This document shows, piece after piece, positions 47,775 through 58,117 of a stretch of DNA of 64,000 nt. Origin of the DNA: Byssochlamys sp. IMV 00236. Lineage: Eukaryota; Ascomycota; Eurotiomycetes; Eurotiales; Thermoascaceae. The DNA lies in the NCBI GenBank assembly GCA_001931875.2, contig MSJH02000841.1, positions 5,277 to 69,276 on the forward strand. The letters are read 5' to 3'. The position numbers and the translations under genes are program-made. The stretch's first letter is position 1, and every line of letters begins with the position of its first letter. Below the pieces are notes generated by a model. The model worked only from the letters and a program-made list of their open reading frames with translations, did no database searches and had not been told where the DNA came from.

Positions 47775-48839
47775 ATGCGTCTCCTTCCAGAAGGTGATCT
47801 CTCACGTCTCCTCCGATCATTAACCCAGGAGCAATGTCAGCGTCTTCTCAATGTCCTCGCGGAGTCTCTCAGCAGTTTCTCAGCCCAATCTACTTCAAAC
47901 AAGTCAGAAAAGCTGATCCACCAGCCTCTACGAAGCCACATCGTCACCAAGGGCAATGACACATCCTTATTCATGCCTTCCTCGAATAACACAACAACCG
48001 GGATTAAAATTGTCACGATTCCTGGTGATGGGGGCAATATAGCTGCCGTAATTAATATCTTTACACCTAATGGTAAGCTGACCGGACTCCTCAGCGCGGC
48101 TGAGGTCACGGCCTTCCGAACCGCGCTTGCGACAATGACTCTCTTCACCCGCTGCACCTCTTTGAGGCGAGAGAATATTGTTGTCTTCGGCTCTGGCAAG
48201 CAAGCAGAATGGCATGCGCGACTGGCGGCGATACTCCTTCCACAAGAGGTCAAAAAGATTACATTTGTCAATCGTGGCCGCCAACGATTGGAGCAGATCG
48301 AGAAAACTCTCCTGCCAGAACTACGTGAACGCTATCCGGGCATAACTACGGCAATCTTGCCCCAAGAGGGTATACCTGACTATTCCGAGAAACTCCAGGC
48401 AGCACTGGCGGCCTGTGATGTTATATTTTGCTGCACACCTTCTACTGCTCCGCTCTTTCCATACTCCTATCTCGAACCTAAAGGCGGCGAAGTGTCGAAG
48501 CAGCGATTCATTTCGTTGATCGGTTCGTACAAGCCACATATGCAGGAGATCGATACGCAGACTCTGTTCACAGGCGGTGGAAAGATCTATGTTGATTCGA
48601 AGGAAGCCTGCCTTGAAGAGTCCGGGGAGCTCATTAATGCTAAGGTAACTGAGGATCAGCTCATCGAGGTTGGTACACTGTTTAATCCTGGGGAAGAGAC
48701 GAGTGCGCTCTCTATACCCGCGGGATTTAATGTCGTATTCAAGTGCGTGGGAATGGGAATTATGGACTTAGTCATTGCAAACAAATTGCTGGATATTTCG
48801 AGGGAATTGAATATTGGCACGGAGATCAATGGCTTTTAG
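47775..48839 (+). CDS. prnX: prnX-like ornithine cyclodeaminase/mu-crystallin family protein
   Basis: Single exon, 354 aa. Family members are NAD(P)-dependent enzymes acting on amino and imino acids (ornithine cyclodeaminase, ketimine reductase mu-crystallin, alanine dehydrogenase). Visible landmarks: GIKIVTIPGDGGN, where the lysine is the usual substrate carboxylate ligand; TAFRTALATM; a Rossmann dinucleotide motif VVFGSGKQAEWHA near residue 138; ISLIGSYKPHMQEID; and YVDSKEACLEESGEL, which aligns with the catalytic Asp region. The A. nidulans prn cluster contains prnX, a gene of this family without an established role in proline use. The neighbouring prnA, prnD and prnB homologues support calling this prnX. 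A pyrroline-carboxylate or ornithine substrate is plausible but inferred. The gene looks intact. Confidence 0.8.
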   Translation: MRLLPEGDLSRLLRSLTQEQCQRLLNVLAESLSSFSAQSTSNKSEKLIHQPLRSHIVTKGNDTSLFMPSSNNTTTGIKIVTIPGDGGNIAAVINIFTPNGKLTGLLSAAEVTAFRTALATMTLFTRCTSLRRENIVVFGSGKQAEWHARLAAILLPQEVKKITFVNRGRQRLEQIEKTLLPELRERYPGITTAILPQEGIPDYSEKLQAALAACDVIFCCTPSTAPLFPYSYLEPKGGEVSKQRFISLIGSYKPHMQEIDTQTLFTGGGKIYVDSKEACLEESGELINAKVTEDQLIEVGTLFNPGEETSALSIPAGFNVVFKCVGMGIMDLVIANKLLDISRELNIGTEINGF

Positions 48840-49647
48840 GCGAGCTTATGAATTTAGCTAAGGGATTCGTCACGGAGTAGAACTGCTGACCAGGAGCTGG
48901 GACCGCTAGCGAGGAGTTAGTTACGCGGCCTCGCGAATAGATATCTTCATCGCACAGCTCGATCCTGATTCAAGCTCCTCGAGCTACGTCTTGTCTATTG
49001 AGCCTGCCTGCACTAGCCCGTTCTACTGTCTGAACCTGATGGACAGAGATCCTGTAGCTAGCCTGCGTATTAACCACTTGATTCTATTCGTTCCTGACTG
49101 CCTACGAGCCCGAACCTTGACACTTTTCGGTAAATCTATCTTTCTGTGGTACATTGACAGAGCTAGCTTGTATAGCTACTAGTAAGCAGTAGTAGATACC
49201 TGGTAGTTAGTACAGTAACTTAGTATTCAATTTATACTGGAATACGCAGATTCGTCGCTTGCTCACTAATCTCCAACAACTGAATGCTGCAGACCTTCGC
49301 AGGGCTCTATTGCCCACAAAACATCAATAATGGGCAGACAGAAAAAGTGAACGTAAGGATATACGATATTTACTAGAAGCAAAGCAGCAAACAAATCAAA
49401 TTGATAAATCGCAGGAATATTCGCTTATCGTCGGCTATTACTTAGTTACACGCACGGAATGTGGCAGTTTGCGGGGTTCGGCGGCAAGACTCCACTTTAT
49501 CGCGCTTATCGCCAAGATGTCGGCTTACCTCGAGTACGATCACTGTCGTGTGTTATCGGTTCCAGTCGGGATGAGATAGACGCGGAGACTGGGAAATCCC
49601 CCTCTCGGACACATCTAGCTTTGGTTTCCTAAGTCATAAGAAGCCAA
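48840..49647. other. Intergenic between prnX-like and prnA-like genes
   Basis: No gene was recognised. A 63-codon frame at 48991-49182 has no family features. Short TAG/CTA-rich words recur near 49190-49240. Confidence 0.45.
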
Positions 49648-52416
49648 ATGGATGAGCCCACACCCAGTTCGGGGCGTCAGAAACGGCCCCGCGTGGCGGA
49701 AGAGAAGCGCAAAAGAGCTGTGCGAGCGTACGTGCACGTCCCCTGCGTTTGGCCCTTGATTGGAACATATCTAGAACAGGGAACTAAACGAACCATCCAG
49801 ATGCGATTGGTGTCGAAGAGTAAAGGAGAAATGTGAAGGGGGTGTACCGTGTCGGCGATGTTCTCGTTATCAACGTCAATGCGTGTTTAACACCCTTCCG
49901 GACCACGGAGATAGGGCTTCCAGGGCGTCTGTTGATCGGTAAGTGGATGCTTCTTATTTGAATACTGTGAATGCTGAACATCCCCCTAGGAGCCTAGAAC
50001 TCACAGCGAGCCTCAGTCGTGACGATGTCACAGAGGCACAGCGGGTGCGGTACATGGAAGAGATCTTGGCGCATTATGTTCCAAATATCTCTTTTGATAT
50101 TCAGTCACTAAAGAGGTTTGCTGAGGACCTCCAACTCCAGCATCGCGGGTCAGATAAGGATGGTCCGGCTACACAGGTAGAACTGGATGAGCTGGAAGAC
50201 CTGGCGATTGATGATGAGGACTTTACGATCAAAGCTCTTCCTGACAACACGACACGTAAGTCATCTCTGCCCGAAAAATAATGATGTGTGTTTCAATAGA
50301 TAGGCCCGCTGATGTATAATCCTCAGAGTATTCTGGCGAATTCTCTTATCTAAATTTCTCCATGAAGATTCGACGGAAAATCGACGAGTGGATGCAGACA
50401 TCGGCTCCAGACGTAAGTGGGATACATTCCCTTCTGCTAACCGTTGCTCACATTGTGTAAAGGATACACCAGAAACAGATCACTTTGAGGAAACATGGCG
50501 ATCGACGCAATTGCAGTCTGGATCAGCTCTCGTGTCCGCATCGATAACATGCCTTCCGCCACGATACGTCGCGGACTTCTTAGTGCAAACGTTTTTCAAA
50601 TATGCGCAAACTAATAATTTCTATGTTGAAGAGGATTGGCTGTGTGAGAAAGTGAACACTTGCTATACCAACCCAGCCGTGCTTTCCTCGAAGGACGCAG
50701 GCTCTGTCTGCGCGATCTTGATGGTCTTGGCTATCGGTACGCAGTTTGCGCACATGGACTCGCCAAAGCAGGTGAATAAGGTTGTGGACCCAAATTCCGC
50801 TGATGACCATCGCTTCTCGGAAGACGAAGTCGGGCTTACATTTTATAAATTTGCGTCCAAACTTCTACCAGATATTATCACCACGGCGTCCGTCAGGAGT
50901 GTCCAGGCATGTCTGCTCATTGGGACATATCTACTACCCCTCGACACCTCAGGCCTCTCTTATACTTACTATGGGCTCGCTCTAAAAATGGCAATCCAAA
51001 ACGGGATGCACCGGAAGTATACTGGACCGGGCCTAGATTCAAGAATGGTTGAGGTTAGGAATCGGGTATTCTGGACTGCATACACGATAGAGAAGTGCGT
51101 AATGCCTTCACGTTCAGGTTTCCTTTACTGTCTGACAAAGTTATAGGCGTATCAGTATTCTCCATGGAAGGCCTTCTTCCATGTCACAAGAAGACGTGGA
51201 CGCGGAATTTCCAGTGGATCTTCCGAGTTTGCGGCCATCTGGACAGCTCTCCAACTATACTAACATGGTCGCGTTGATTAAGTTGACTTTGCGGCTCGCA
51301 GATATTGCGAACGAAATGTATGCGGCACTTTCCTGCTGCATATGTGATTATATACTAACAATCTTGTTCAGATCCTCCCTGCGAAGATGCCGAAAAGGTC
51401 AGCAATCGGACTGTCTCGACAAACTTCTAACCCGGAGAAGACAGCTTATGGAGTGGTGGGCGACGCTTCCAGAGGAGACATATTGCCGGGATCTAAACCC
51501 TCTAAGTGGCCACTTCCGTTCGAATGTACACTTGAGACTAGACTACTGTTTGACACGGATCTTTATCGGACGACCGTTTCTCTTCAGCAACATGAAAGGT
51601 ATTAATCGCGTAATCACCACGGGTTCCCAACAGAAGACCCAAACCGCTCGCTCTAAGGGGCGCTCGACCTTGGTCACCGACTGCGTTGAAGCAGCCCTCG
51701 AAATCATAGATTTGTGCCGTCTCTTGCGTGACGAGACTGGCCTCGCACGCGCCTCTTATACTGAGTTCAGTTCGTGCCGTGCTGCGCTCCTCGTCATTTT
51801 AGCGCAGAGTCTCACAAAAAGAACGGATCGTTTGCGAAATGCGTTGGAGACAGGGATGGGGTTGATCAAGATCATGTCTATGGGTGTTGGGTCTGCGAGG
51901 TCTGCTGTGAATGTAATTGAGGCTCTCGAGCGCGCCATCCGTCGTTTGGATTCGTGGGACCAAATGCAGAGGCAAAGCAATGAGGCCGCAGATTCTGGGT
52001 ACGAGCGTTTTAAGAACTGGGAAATGCTTTGGAAGNNNNNNNNNNNNNNNNNNNNGAAGACGGGGCCACTATCACCTGCGATATCTGCTGCTGCAATCCA
52101 CGGCCAGGTACCCAACGACACAGTCCGAGCGACATCGGGACCAGAACTGTCCTCTGTCCTAGGCGTTGGTATCAATACTCCCTCTCATGCAAATGAGGAT
52201 CCCAAGGACCCACACGCCACTGAATTCTCAGTTTCACCACCTTCGCGGTCGATGCCGACCTTTGCTTTCGAAGGGTTCGTATCTAATTTCCCGCAGGAGC
52301 TAGGCGAGTTTAACGCCATTCCATGCTTCGAAGGGGATACACAGCAAGGCCTTGGAAGCGATCTAGACCACCCATCCACGGCGGACACTCGATGGATGCA
52401 ATTCATGAATGATTAG
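49648..52416 (+). CDS. prnA: prnA-like Zn2Cys6 transcriptional activator of proline use
   Basis: Seven exons: 49648-49727, 49801-49938, 49990-50255, 50327-50412, 50463-51094, 51147-51317 and 51372-52416 (805 codons, including the gap). Splicing gives KRKRAVRACDWCRRVKEKC, a complete binuclear cluster with Cys28, 31, 38, 44, 47 and 54 (spacing 2-6-5-2-6). The intron interrupts the codon just before the first Cys. YSGEFSYLNFSMKIR and the middle-homology (Fungal_trans) region follow, with SYTYYGLALKMAIQNGMHR, EVRNRVFWTAYTIEK and RPSSMSQEDVD. Length and context match PrnA, which activates the prn genes when proline is present. The 20-N gap falls at codons 680-686, and the frame is the same on both sides. 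The PrnA assignment rests on family plus neighbours; similarity alone would say only Zn2Cys6 activator. Confidence 0.83.
52036..52055. other. Assembly gap of 20 N inside the prnA-like gene
   Basis: Twenty undetermined bases lie in the last exon. Reading continues in the same frame to a natural stop, with Ser/Pro/Thr-rich sequence after the gap. The true length of missing sequence is unknown. Confidence 0.99.
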
Positions 52417-53500
52417 TTTGAATAGCCTTTACGATGTAATACTATTCAACTGGCTCGGCCTCGGCCTCCGGAATCCTCCACCCGGGCCTTGCCCCCGGGA
52501 TAAACACAAGGAGCCCAATGCTCCGCCGACAAATCAGTAGGGCACTTTGCGACGCCTGCTAGATCAATCCATACACGCGTATACTATATTAGAATCCTTC
52601 TGCATGTCGGGAGGGGTCCTAGACAACTTGCTAATGCCATTGCTTCCTTGAGTTGCTTTCTACGGTTGCACCTTTTATGTACATAAATCCATATCTTAGC
52701 ACAGCACGTCTCTATACCTCATGGGAGGTCACCAGGGGCACAGGCGTCGCCTGCGCCTCGCCGGAAGTTAAGCCTTGATTACAGAGAATACCTTATACCA
52801 CCACTTCCGACGATCACACATTTCCCTTCCCCGCATTGCACCTCCTTTCTAGCCGAGTTCGTAAGAAACCTACAGGTAGGGTATATTTCCAATCATGATG
52901 ATCTTAAAGACAGGCATTACGAGCGACAGCTCGTCTGATATGCAGTGCAGGGCTATCAAATCTGCACTAGTGCTGCACCGCAACGGATGGAGCCGATCAA
53001 TATGTACAGTGTCATTGGATAAAGAGAATATTCGGTCCTTCTTTTTGTACTAACGTATATGAAGCGTCGTTAAGCTATTCCAATTCAGCTGTCGTCTGCA
53101 GTTTGCATGCATATGCGTGTGATTGCGGGAATATAGTCTAATTAAGAGTTAGAAGCCTTGTTATATACGAGTAGTTAGTTACCGGTGGCCTGTTAGATAC
53201 CTTGTCTGTTCGTATTCCGTGATACTGACGTGTCGTATACTCGGACGTGAGAGTAATGGCAGGATAATACTGCCCCACACGATAATTTCTACAATCGGCT
53301 TAGGATGCAGCTTGATGGTATTATTGGAGGTTATTATAAGGAGTCGCCTTTCATAGCTGAATTTTGCAGCGAGCTCCGATTACCTCTTGAAAATAATAAT
53401 AAAAATTGCATCGGGGTATCCTACTCTAATTGCACTTTTATCGAGATATTGCGTAATACAGGTCCTGTTCTTCCCGGATATCGAAGGCATAGATACTACC
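52417..53500. other. Intergenic between prnA-like gene and P450
   Basis: No gene recognised in 1.1 kb. The left part is GC-rich with repeated CCGG/CCCGGG words near 52460-52500; the right part is AT-rich. A frame without conserved features runs 38 codons upstream of the chosen P450 start. Confidence 0.45.
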
Positions 53501-55066
53501 ATGGCGCTCAACCTAATCGTCCTATTTCCTATTATCCTCATTCTTCTAAGAATAATTTACGAGTGCATACGAGATAGCAAACTCCCTCCAGGCCCTCCTC
53601 GTCTTCCACTTATCGGAAACCTCCACCAAGCACCAGCCGAGCTTCCCTGGCGGACATTCCGAGAATGGACTCAACGATACGGCCCCATAATCAGCGCCCA
53701 ATTTGGCCATAATACCGTCATAATGATTGGTGATGCTACAATAGCACGAGATCTGTTGGTAAAGAGAGGGCACATATACAGTGACCGTCCTCAGATGGTT
53801 ATGGCGAACAACGTAACCAAAGGATTGCATTTACTTTTCCGGCGCTACAATGAGCGGTATAAACTTCACCAACGCCTCGATGCACCGGTGCTTAGTCCTA
53901 GGGCCTCCATTACGTATCATCCGGTCCAGGATCTCGAGAGCAGGCAATCGATGCATGACCTGCTCTCAACGAATAACTTCACGAAAGTGTTCGAACGCTT
54001 TTCGGCAAGCGTGATTTATGGACTTGCGTATGGGACGCGCTTGCATACAGGCGATGAGGTTATGCTCAAGGATGCGCATAGAGTCCAGCAGAACTTTGTA
54101 TATGCAGCTCGTGTCGGTACATGGATCGTGGATGCTGTGCCCATCTTGAATTATCTACCAAGGTTTCTGGCCCCCTGGAAGAAAATCGGTGATGAGTTCT
54201 ATGAACTTGAGAAAAATCTGCATTTAAGCAATATGTGCACTGGCTTTGCTAGCAAAAGTTGGAATTGGACCAAAGAATTTTCCAAGTCCAAGGAAGCAGC
54301 TACGATGTCGCAGATCGAATTAGCATATAATGTGGGAATCCTTGCTGATGCCGGCCTTGACACTACCCAACTACAGATGAGAATGTTCGTGTTGGCTGCT
54401 TTGTCGTATCCGGGGTTTATCCCCAAAGCGCAGAAAGAACTAGATGAGGTAGTAGGGCCTGACAGGCTCCCTACCTTCGAAGATCAGAAGAACTTACCTT
54501 ACATCTCTGCCATTGTCGAGGAGAATTTACGATGGCGCGGAATTATCCCCGGCGGCGTTCCACACGCTACCTTGCAGGAGGATAATTATATGGGATATCG
54601 CATCCCTAAAGGAGCCACTATTGTGTGGCTGGCGTGGGCAATGGCACTGGATGAGCATGCATTTGAACGACCACTTGAATTTATTCCTGAGCGATGGCTT
54701 GAAGAATCTACGATCCCCGATGGGAAACCCCGTTTTGTTAATTTCTTCGGATACAGCCGTCGTATCTGCACTGGCAGGCATATCGCACGAAATTCGCTGT
54801 TCATTCTCATAGCTCGAGTGCTCTGGGGATTCAATATCAAACACGCAGTTGATGAACGAGGAAAGGTCAAGGAAGTTGATGATATGGCGATGACATCTGG
54901 TTTTGTGCAGTGTCCAATGCCGTTTGAAGCGGTGTTTGAGCCACGGAGTGCACAGGCAAAGGCGGTTATTGAAAATAGTTGGCATACGGCAGAGAAAAAT
55001 CTTGATGTTATTATGGATTCAGTGAGGGAGTCACAGATTGCGGCTGGTTTGAAGGTTCAGGTTTAA
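53501..55066 (+). CDS. Cytochrome P450 monooxygenase, intronless
   Basis: Single exon, 521 aa. The start is set at MALNLIVLFPIILILL, giving an N-terminal membrane anchor directly before the proline-rich hinge LPPGPPRLPLIGNLH; an upstream ATG at 53387 would add 38 residues before the anchor. Motifs in order: I-helix ADAGLDTT (282-289), K-helix EENLR (ExxR), FIPERWLEE, and heme loop FFGYSRRICTGRH with Cys423. The heme loop has Ser where FGxGRRxCxG usually has Gly. It is an ER-anchored microsomal P450 of the fungal group that includes O-methylsterigmatocystin oxidoreductase-like enzymes; substrate unknown. No PKS, NRPS or terpene synthase is nearby, so a secondary-metabolite cluster is not supported. 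A. nidulans has no P450 in its prn locus, so this gene is probably an insertion. Confidence 0.92.
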   Translation: MALNLIVLFPIILILLRIIYECIRDSKLPPGPPRLPLIGNLHQAPAELPWRTFREWTQRYGPIISAQFGHNTVIMIGDATIARDLLVKRGHIYSDRPQMVMANNVTKGLHLLFRRYNERYKLHQRLDAPVLSPRASITYHPVQDLESRQSMHDLLSTNNFTKVFERFSASVIYGLAYGTRLHTGDEVMLKDAHRVQQNFVYAARVGTWIVDAVPILNYLPRFLAPWKKIGDEFYELEKNLHLSNMCTGFASKSWNWTKEFSKSKEAATMSQIELAYNVGILADAGLDTTQLQMRMFVLAALSYPGFIPKAQKELDEVVGPDRLPTFEDQKNLPYISAIVEENLRWRGIIPGGVPHATLQEDNYMGYRIPKGATIVWLAWAMALDEHAFERPLEFIPERWLEESTIPDGKPRFVNFFGYSRRICTGRHIARNSLFILIARVLWGFNIKHAVDERGKVKEVDDMAMTSGFVQCPMPFEAVFEPRSAQAKAVIENSWHTAEKNLDVIMDSVRESQIAAGLKVQV

Positions 55067-55513
55067 ATAACTGCGCTGCCATGGTGTACTTTTGAATTTT
55101 GTTGGATATAATTACAGCTTGTCTCTCTCTCTCTCTCTTGCCCCCTTTTTTTGCCTCTTTTTTACTACTGTGCAAGGGTTATTCTCTCTATAGAGCATAG
55201 ATAAACTGAGTAACACTAGTTAGTATTTTACCACTTAAGTGTAATGACTGGTAAATATATGTTCATTTTTCTCAGCATATATAAAATTAGTGAGGGCGCA
55301 AAATTACATATCTAAGCAACCTCAACTAACTACACTATATTTATTCTAAAATATACCAGACTGCTGCAAACAGATAATTGACAGATTACCTAGTATTTGC
55401 TTTATGCGCAGACAATATTTTAAGATTATGTATATATATATATATAAACCTGCTAATGAACAAAGGGATATCTTATTAATTGCTGAACAAAAGTTCTCTC
55501 TGCGCTCTTAAGT
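55067..55513. repeat. AT-rich spacer with CT and TA microsatellites
   Basis: It contains a (TC)n tract at 55122-55138 followed by a T-rich run, and a (TA)n tract at 55430-55446. Both P450 and prnD terminate into this spacer. No coding signal. Confidence 0.7.
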
Positions 55514-57010
55514 CTAGAAACCTAGTACCTTTCTAGCACGTCTCTGCAACTCCTGCGCCATAGCAAGTTGCGACTGCTTTGTCCGGCTGACAGCCTCTGT
55601 GTTCTCTACAGCGCGTCGGAACAGGAATCCCATACACTCCTTAACAGAGCCCCATGTCAGAAGTTTGTAGACATTAGGAGACTCTGTTGTAGCTACAGTG
55701 GTGCCAGCTTCAGCGCTCTGGAAACCCTGGAGAAGCTCACAGCTGACTTCGTCTGCCATACCCTGCAGCTGAGCATAGGCGAGTTCCACACGAGGCTCGC
55801 TGCGTGCGGCCTGCTGCAGGCGGATGGAGTGAGCTTTTCGGACGGAGTCCTGGTTGTGGGTAGCAATGATAACGTTAACAGGGGGTAGTTTGACAGTGTG
55901 CTCATCGGAAGCAGGCTTCAGGACATCGTTGTATCGTCGGGCCAACAGAGCCTCGACGATACCATCGTAGCAGCGGTCAGTTTCTTCCTTTTCAGCCCAG
56001 ATCAAGTGACGAGGTTCGGTCTTCAAGTATGCTCCACGCACTAGCTTCACACCCAGCGTGTAGCCTTCCTGACGAGCAATCTCTAGGTGCCTAGCAATAG
56101 TGGCGGGTGTAGACCGCAGGTAGGCTTGGTATGTGCCGTATAGAGTTGCCCGACCAGGGGTCTTTAAGTTGATGTATTTCTGATAAGTCATGATCCATTC
56201 CTCGATACCAGGCTGAACGGCCTGCTCCTCAGCGTCGACAAGCAAGCGCGCACCACGGGCAATGGCGGAATCGCAAACAGAGCGGATGGCTTCGTCCATA
56301 TATTCCGAGGGAGGTAATTTCTGCCGAAGCAGGCTCAAAGCCTGATTTCCCATACCGGTAAACCTGAACAGAAACTTCGTTAGTCACGACGGCACAACCT
56401 CAGGACAGTATGGTGATGCCTACTTTAGCGCGACAAAGTCTCCTTCCTGAGCCATATCAACAGTCTGCAATGTTCCCTGCAGCCATGTATCCACCTCTTC
56501 TCGAGAAGCCTTTTCGTCCACGAGATTACCGCCATTCTCTCCAGCTAGAACTTCACGAGCATATCCCAAAAGGACCCCTCTGTATCCTAAACTCTTCATT
56601 TCCTGGATGGACCTCTGAACCTCAACTTTGTTCTCACCGGCATTGAACTGCTTATAGATCGTGTTCTTAATGATCCAGTTGAGCGCTGGGTTTTTCGCCA
56701 CATCTAAAAGCGGAGTCTTGGGATGGGCTAGGGCAGACAATGCTCGGATGCATGGCTTCAAGAGAATAGGAGATGAGGAAATCGAGAGGATCAACAGGGA
56801 TCGGAGAACCGTAGAAAGGGGGAGCACTGCCAGCGGTGACTCCGTTGTTCGCTTCTCCGACGACGGCTGCAGGCAGTTGTTTATAGAAGCTGTCGACGGC
56901 GTACTGACGACCGGGGATCGAGAAGTGCCCGTATTGCTCACACATCTCGGCCTAGGATATGTGCTGGACTTGACTCGCAGCGTCCGCAAAGGACGGAGCG
57001 GACGGTTCAT
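55514..57010 (-). CDS. prnD: Proline dehydrogenase (proline oxidase), mitochondrial
   Basis: Two exons on the minus strand, 57010-56424 and 56363-55514 (478 aa). It oxidises L-proline to delta-1-pyrroline-5-carboxylate with FAD at the mitochondrial inner membrane, the first step of proline use. The N-terminus (MNRPLRPLRTLRVKSSTYPRPR) is basic and presequence-like. Family blocks are NTIYKQFNAGENKVEV, GVLLGYAREVL, VALKFTGMGNQAL across the intron, LLVDAEEQAVQPGIEEW, YQKYINLKTPGRATLYGTYQAYL, GVKLVRGAYLKTEPRH, VIIATHNQDSV, AYAQLQGMADEVS, YKLLTWGSVKECMGFLFRRAVENTEA. All belong to the PRODH barrel. An in-frame ATG at 57208 would add 66 residues and cannot be excluded. It is divergent from prnB, as in A. 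nidulans. Confidence 0.95.
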
Positions 57011-57405
57011 CGCTACTCGAGTAATAATATCTGCTGGGAAGAGGGACTGTGATAATCCCACGCGGCTGGTGTTTGACGTTTGACGTTTATCGATGACCCT
57101 TGTGGACAGAGATTTATATCGAAGCCATAGATAAGTTGGGATACACAAATTACTACGTGAAATGGGCAGAAGATTCGATGATATACTCGTCATATCCGTG
57201 TAGCCCATGCCTCTTTGTTTCGCATCATCCGGTCATTCCCACCCTGACCGGTACGGTTACCAGCGGAAGATTCCATGACAACCAACCATTTCTTTGCCAC
57301 TCTTATCTGATCAGTTTACTCTAAGAGTGAGCCATTGTTCAGAAGGCCGGGAGATAACGCAGCCTGCATATATCATCCCGATCCCGGTGCACGTCGAGTC
57401 GCTCT

Positions 57406-57414
57406 CCGGCCCGG
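57406..57414. promoter_or_regulatory. Candidate PrnA site, CCGG-N-CCGG
   Basis: The sequence reads CCGGCCCGG: two CCGG words with one base between. As I recall, CCGG-N-CCGG is one of the element types described for A. nidulans PrnA. It is about 400 bp from the prnD start and 700 bp from prnB. Confidence 0.5.
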
Positions 57415-57631
57415 GCAGTCTTGATAAGTAAACTTACGGATTGCTTGTCTGTCTCGACTCTCGACAGTCTGAGAAATGTTTCCGCTCCGCTCAGGCCAAG
57501 CTGCAAACAGAGAGTGATTGTTATTCGCTAGATGAGACCGAGACCGACTTTACTCTATTTAATTTTATTTTTTATCTATATGTATAGAGAAACCGGCAAC
57601 GCTTGTGGGAGCCGGCTCGCTAAGTAAGTAA

Positions 57632-57646
57632 CCGGCTGCATGCCGG
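57632..57646. promoter_or_regulatory. Candidate PrnA site, CCGG-N7-CCGG
   Basis: The sequence reads CCGGCTGCATGCCGG: two CCGG words separated by seven bases, matching the spaced 6/7-nt element type I recall for PrnA. It lies between prnD and prnB, 486 bp from the prnB ATG. Confidence 0.5.
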
Positions 57647-58117
57647 TCACGGTCAGTGCGTGTTCTTTTCCGCTGGGGGTAGATCTATCATCTCACTAAG
57701 TAGTTAGTAGATAGTTATACTAGTTATAACTAGTTACAGTGCAAGCTGTTTGTCATAGGCAATTGTCATTTGTGCCCTGAACTCTCTCAAAATCCCCGCG
57801 CGCACGTTCCTATCAGCGGAGACGCAAGACTGTAACCGTGGCTAATATACCCCGAGGCCAATGGCCGCTCCCGTTCTGGAAATTCTCTACCAAAACGATC
57901 TCCAGAGCCAAGACACGCGATGGTTTACTGCCCACGGCCACGGCCGCGCAAGGCTTCCCCGCGTATGGCCCTGGGGTCCTGCGTGAGGCCTTATAACCCG
58001 GCTAAGCGAAGGCTGCTTCTTGCAAGAAAGACATTTCTTGCCCGTCACGGCTGTGTCGTTCTATACCTAGTCGCCGTGGACCATTGAAAAGAAAAAGAGC
58101 AGAAATAGAAAATTTGT

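Larger units (their letters stand above)
57011..58117. promoter_or_regulatory. prnD-prnB divergent control region
   Basis: This 1.1-kb region between the divergent structural genes corresponds to the main regulated promoter of the A. nidulans prn cluster. It contains paired CCGG elements (listed separately). CreA-type SYGGRG sites are CTGGGG at 57673-57678 and 57971-57976, and the reverse of GCGGGG at 57794-57799. GATA words that could serve AreA also occur. A cluster of TAGTTA-type words lies at 57696-57736. Control by PrnA, CreA and AreA is established for A. nidulans; for this locus it is inferred. Confidence 0.65.

Noticed and set aside
53387..53500. Upstream ATG extending the P450 by 38 residues
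   Set aside because: It would place about 38 residues before a normal ER anchor. The ATG at 53501 starts directly at the anchor followed by the proline hinge.
57011..57208. ATG at 57208 as the prnD start
   Set aside because: It is in frame, but the extra 66 residues lack family similarity and would overlap the control region; MNRPLRPLR is a better presequence. Kept only as an alternative.
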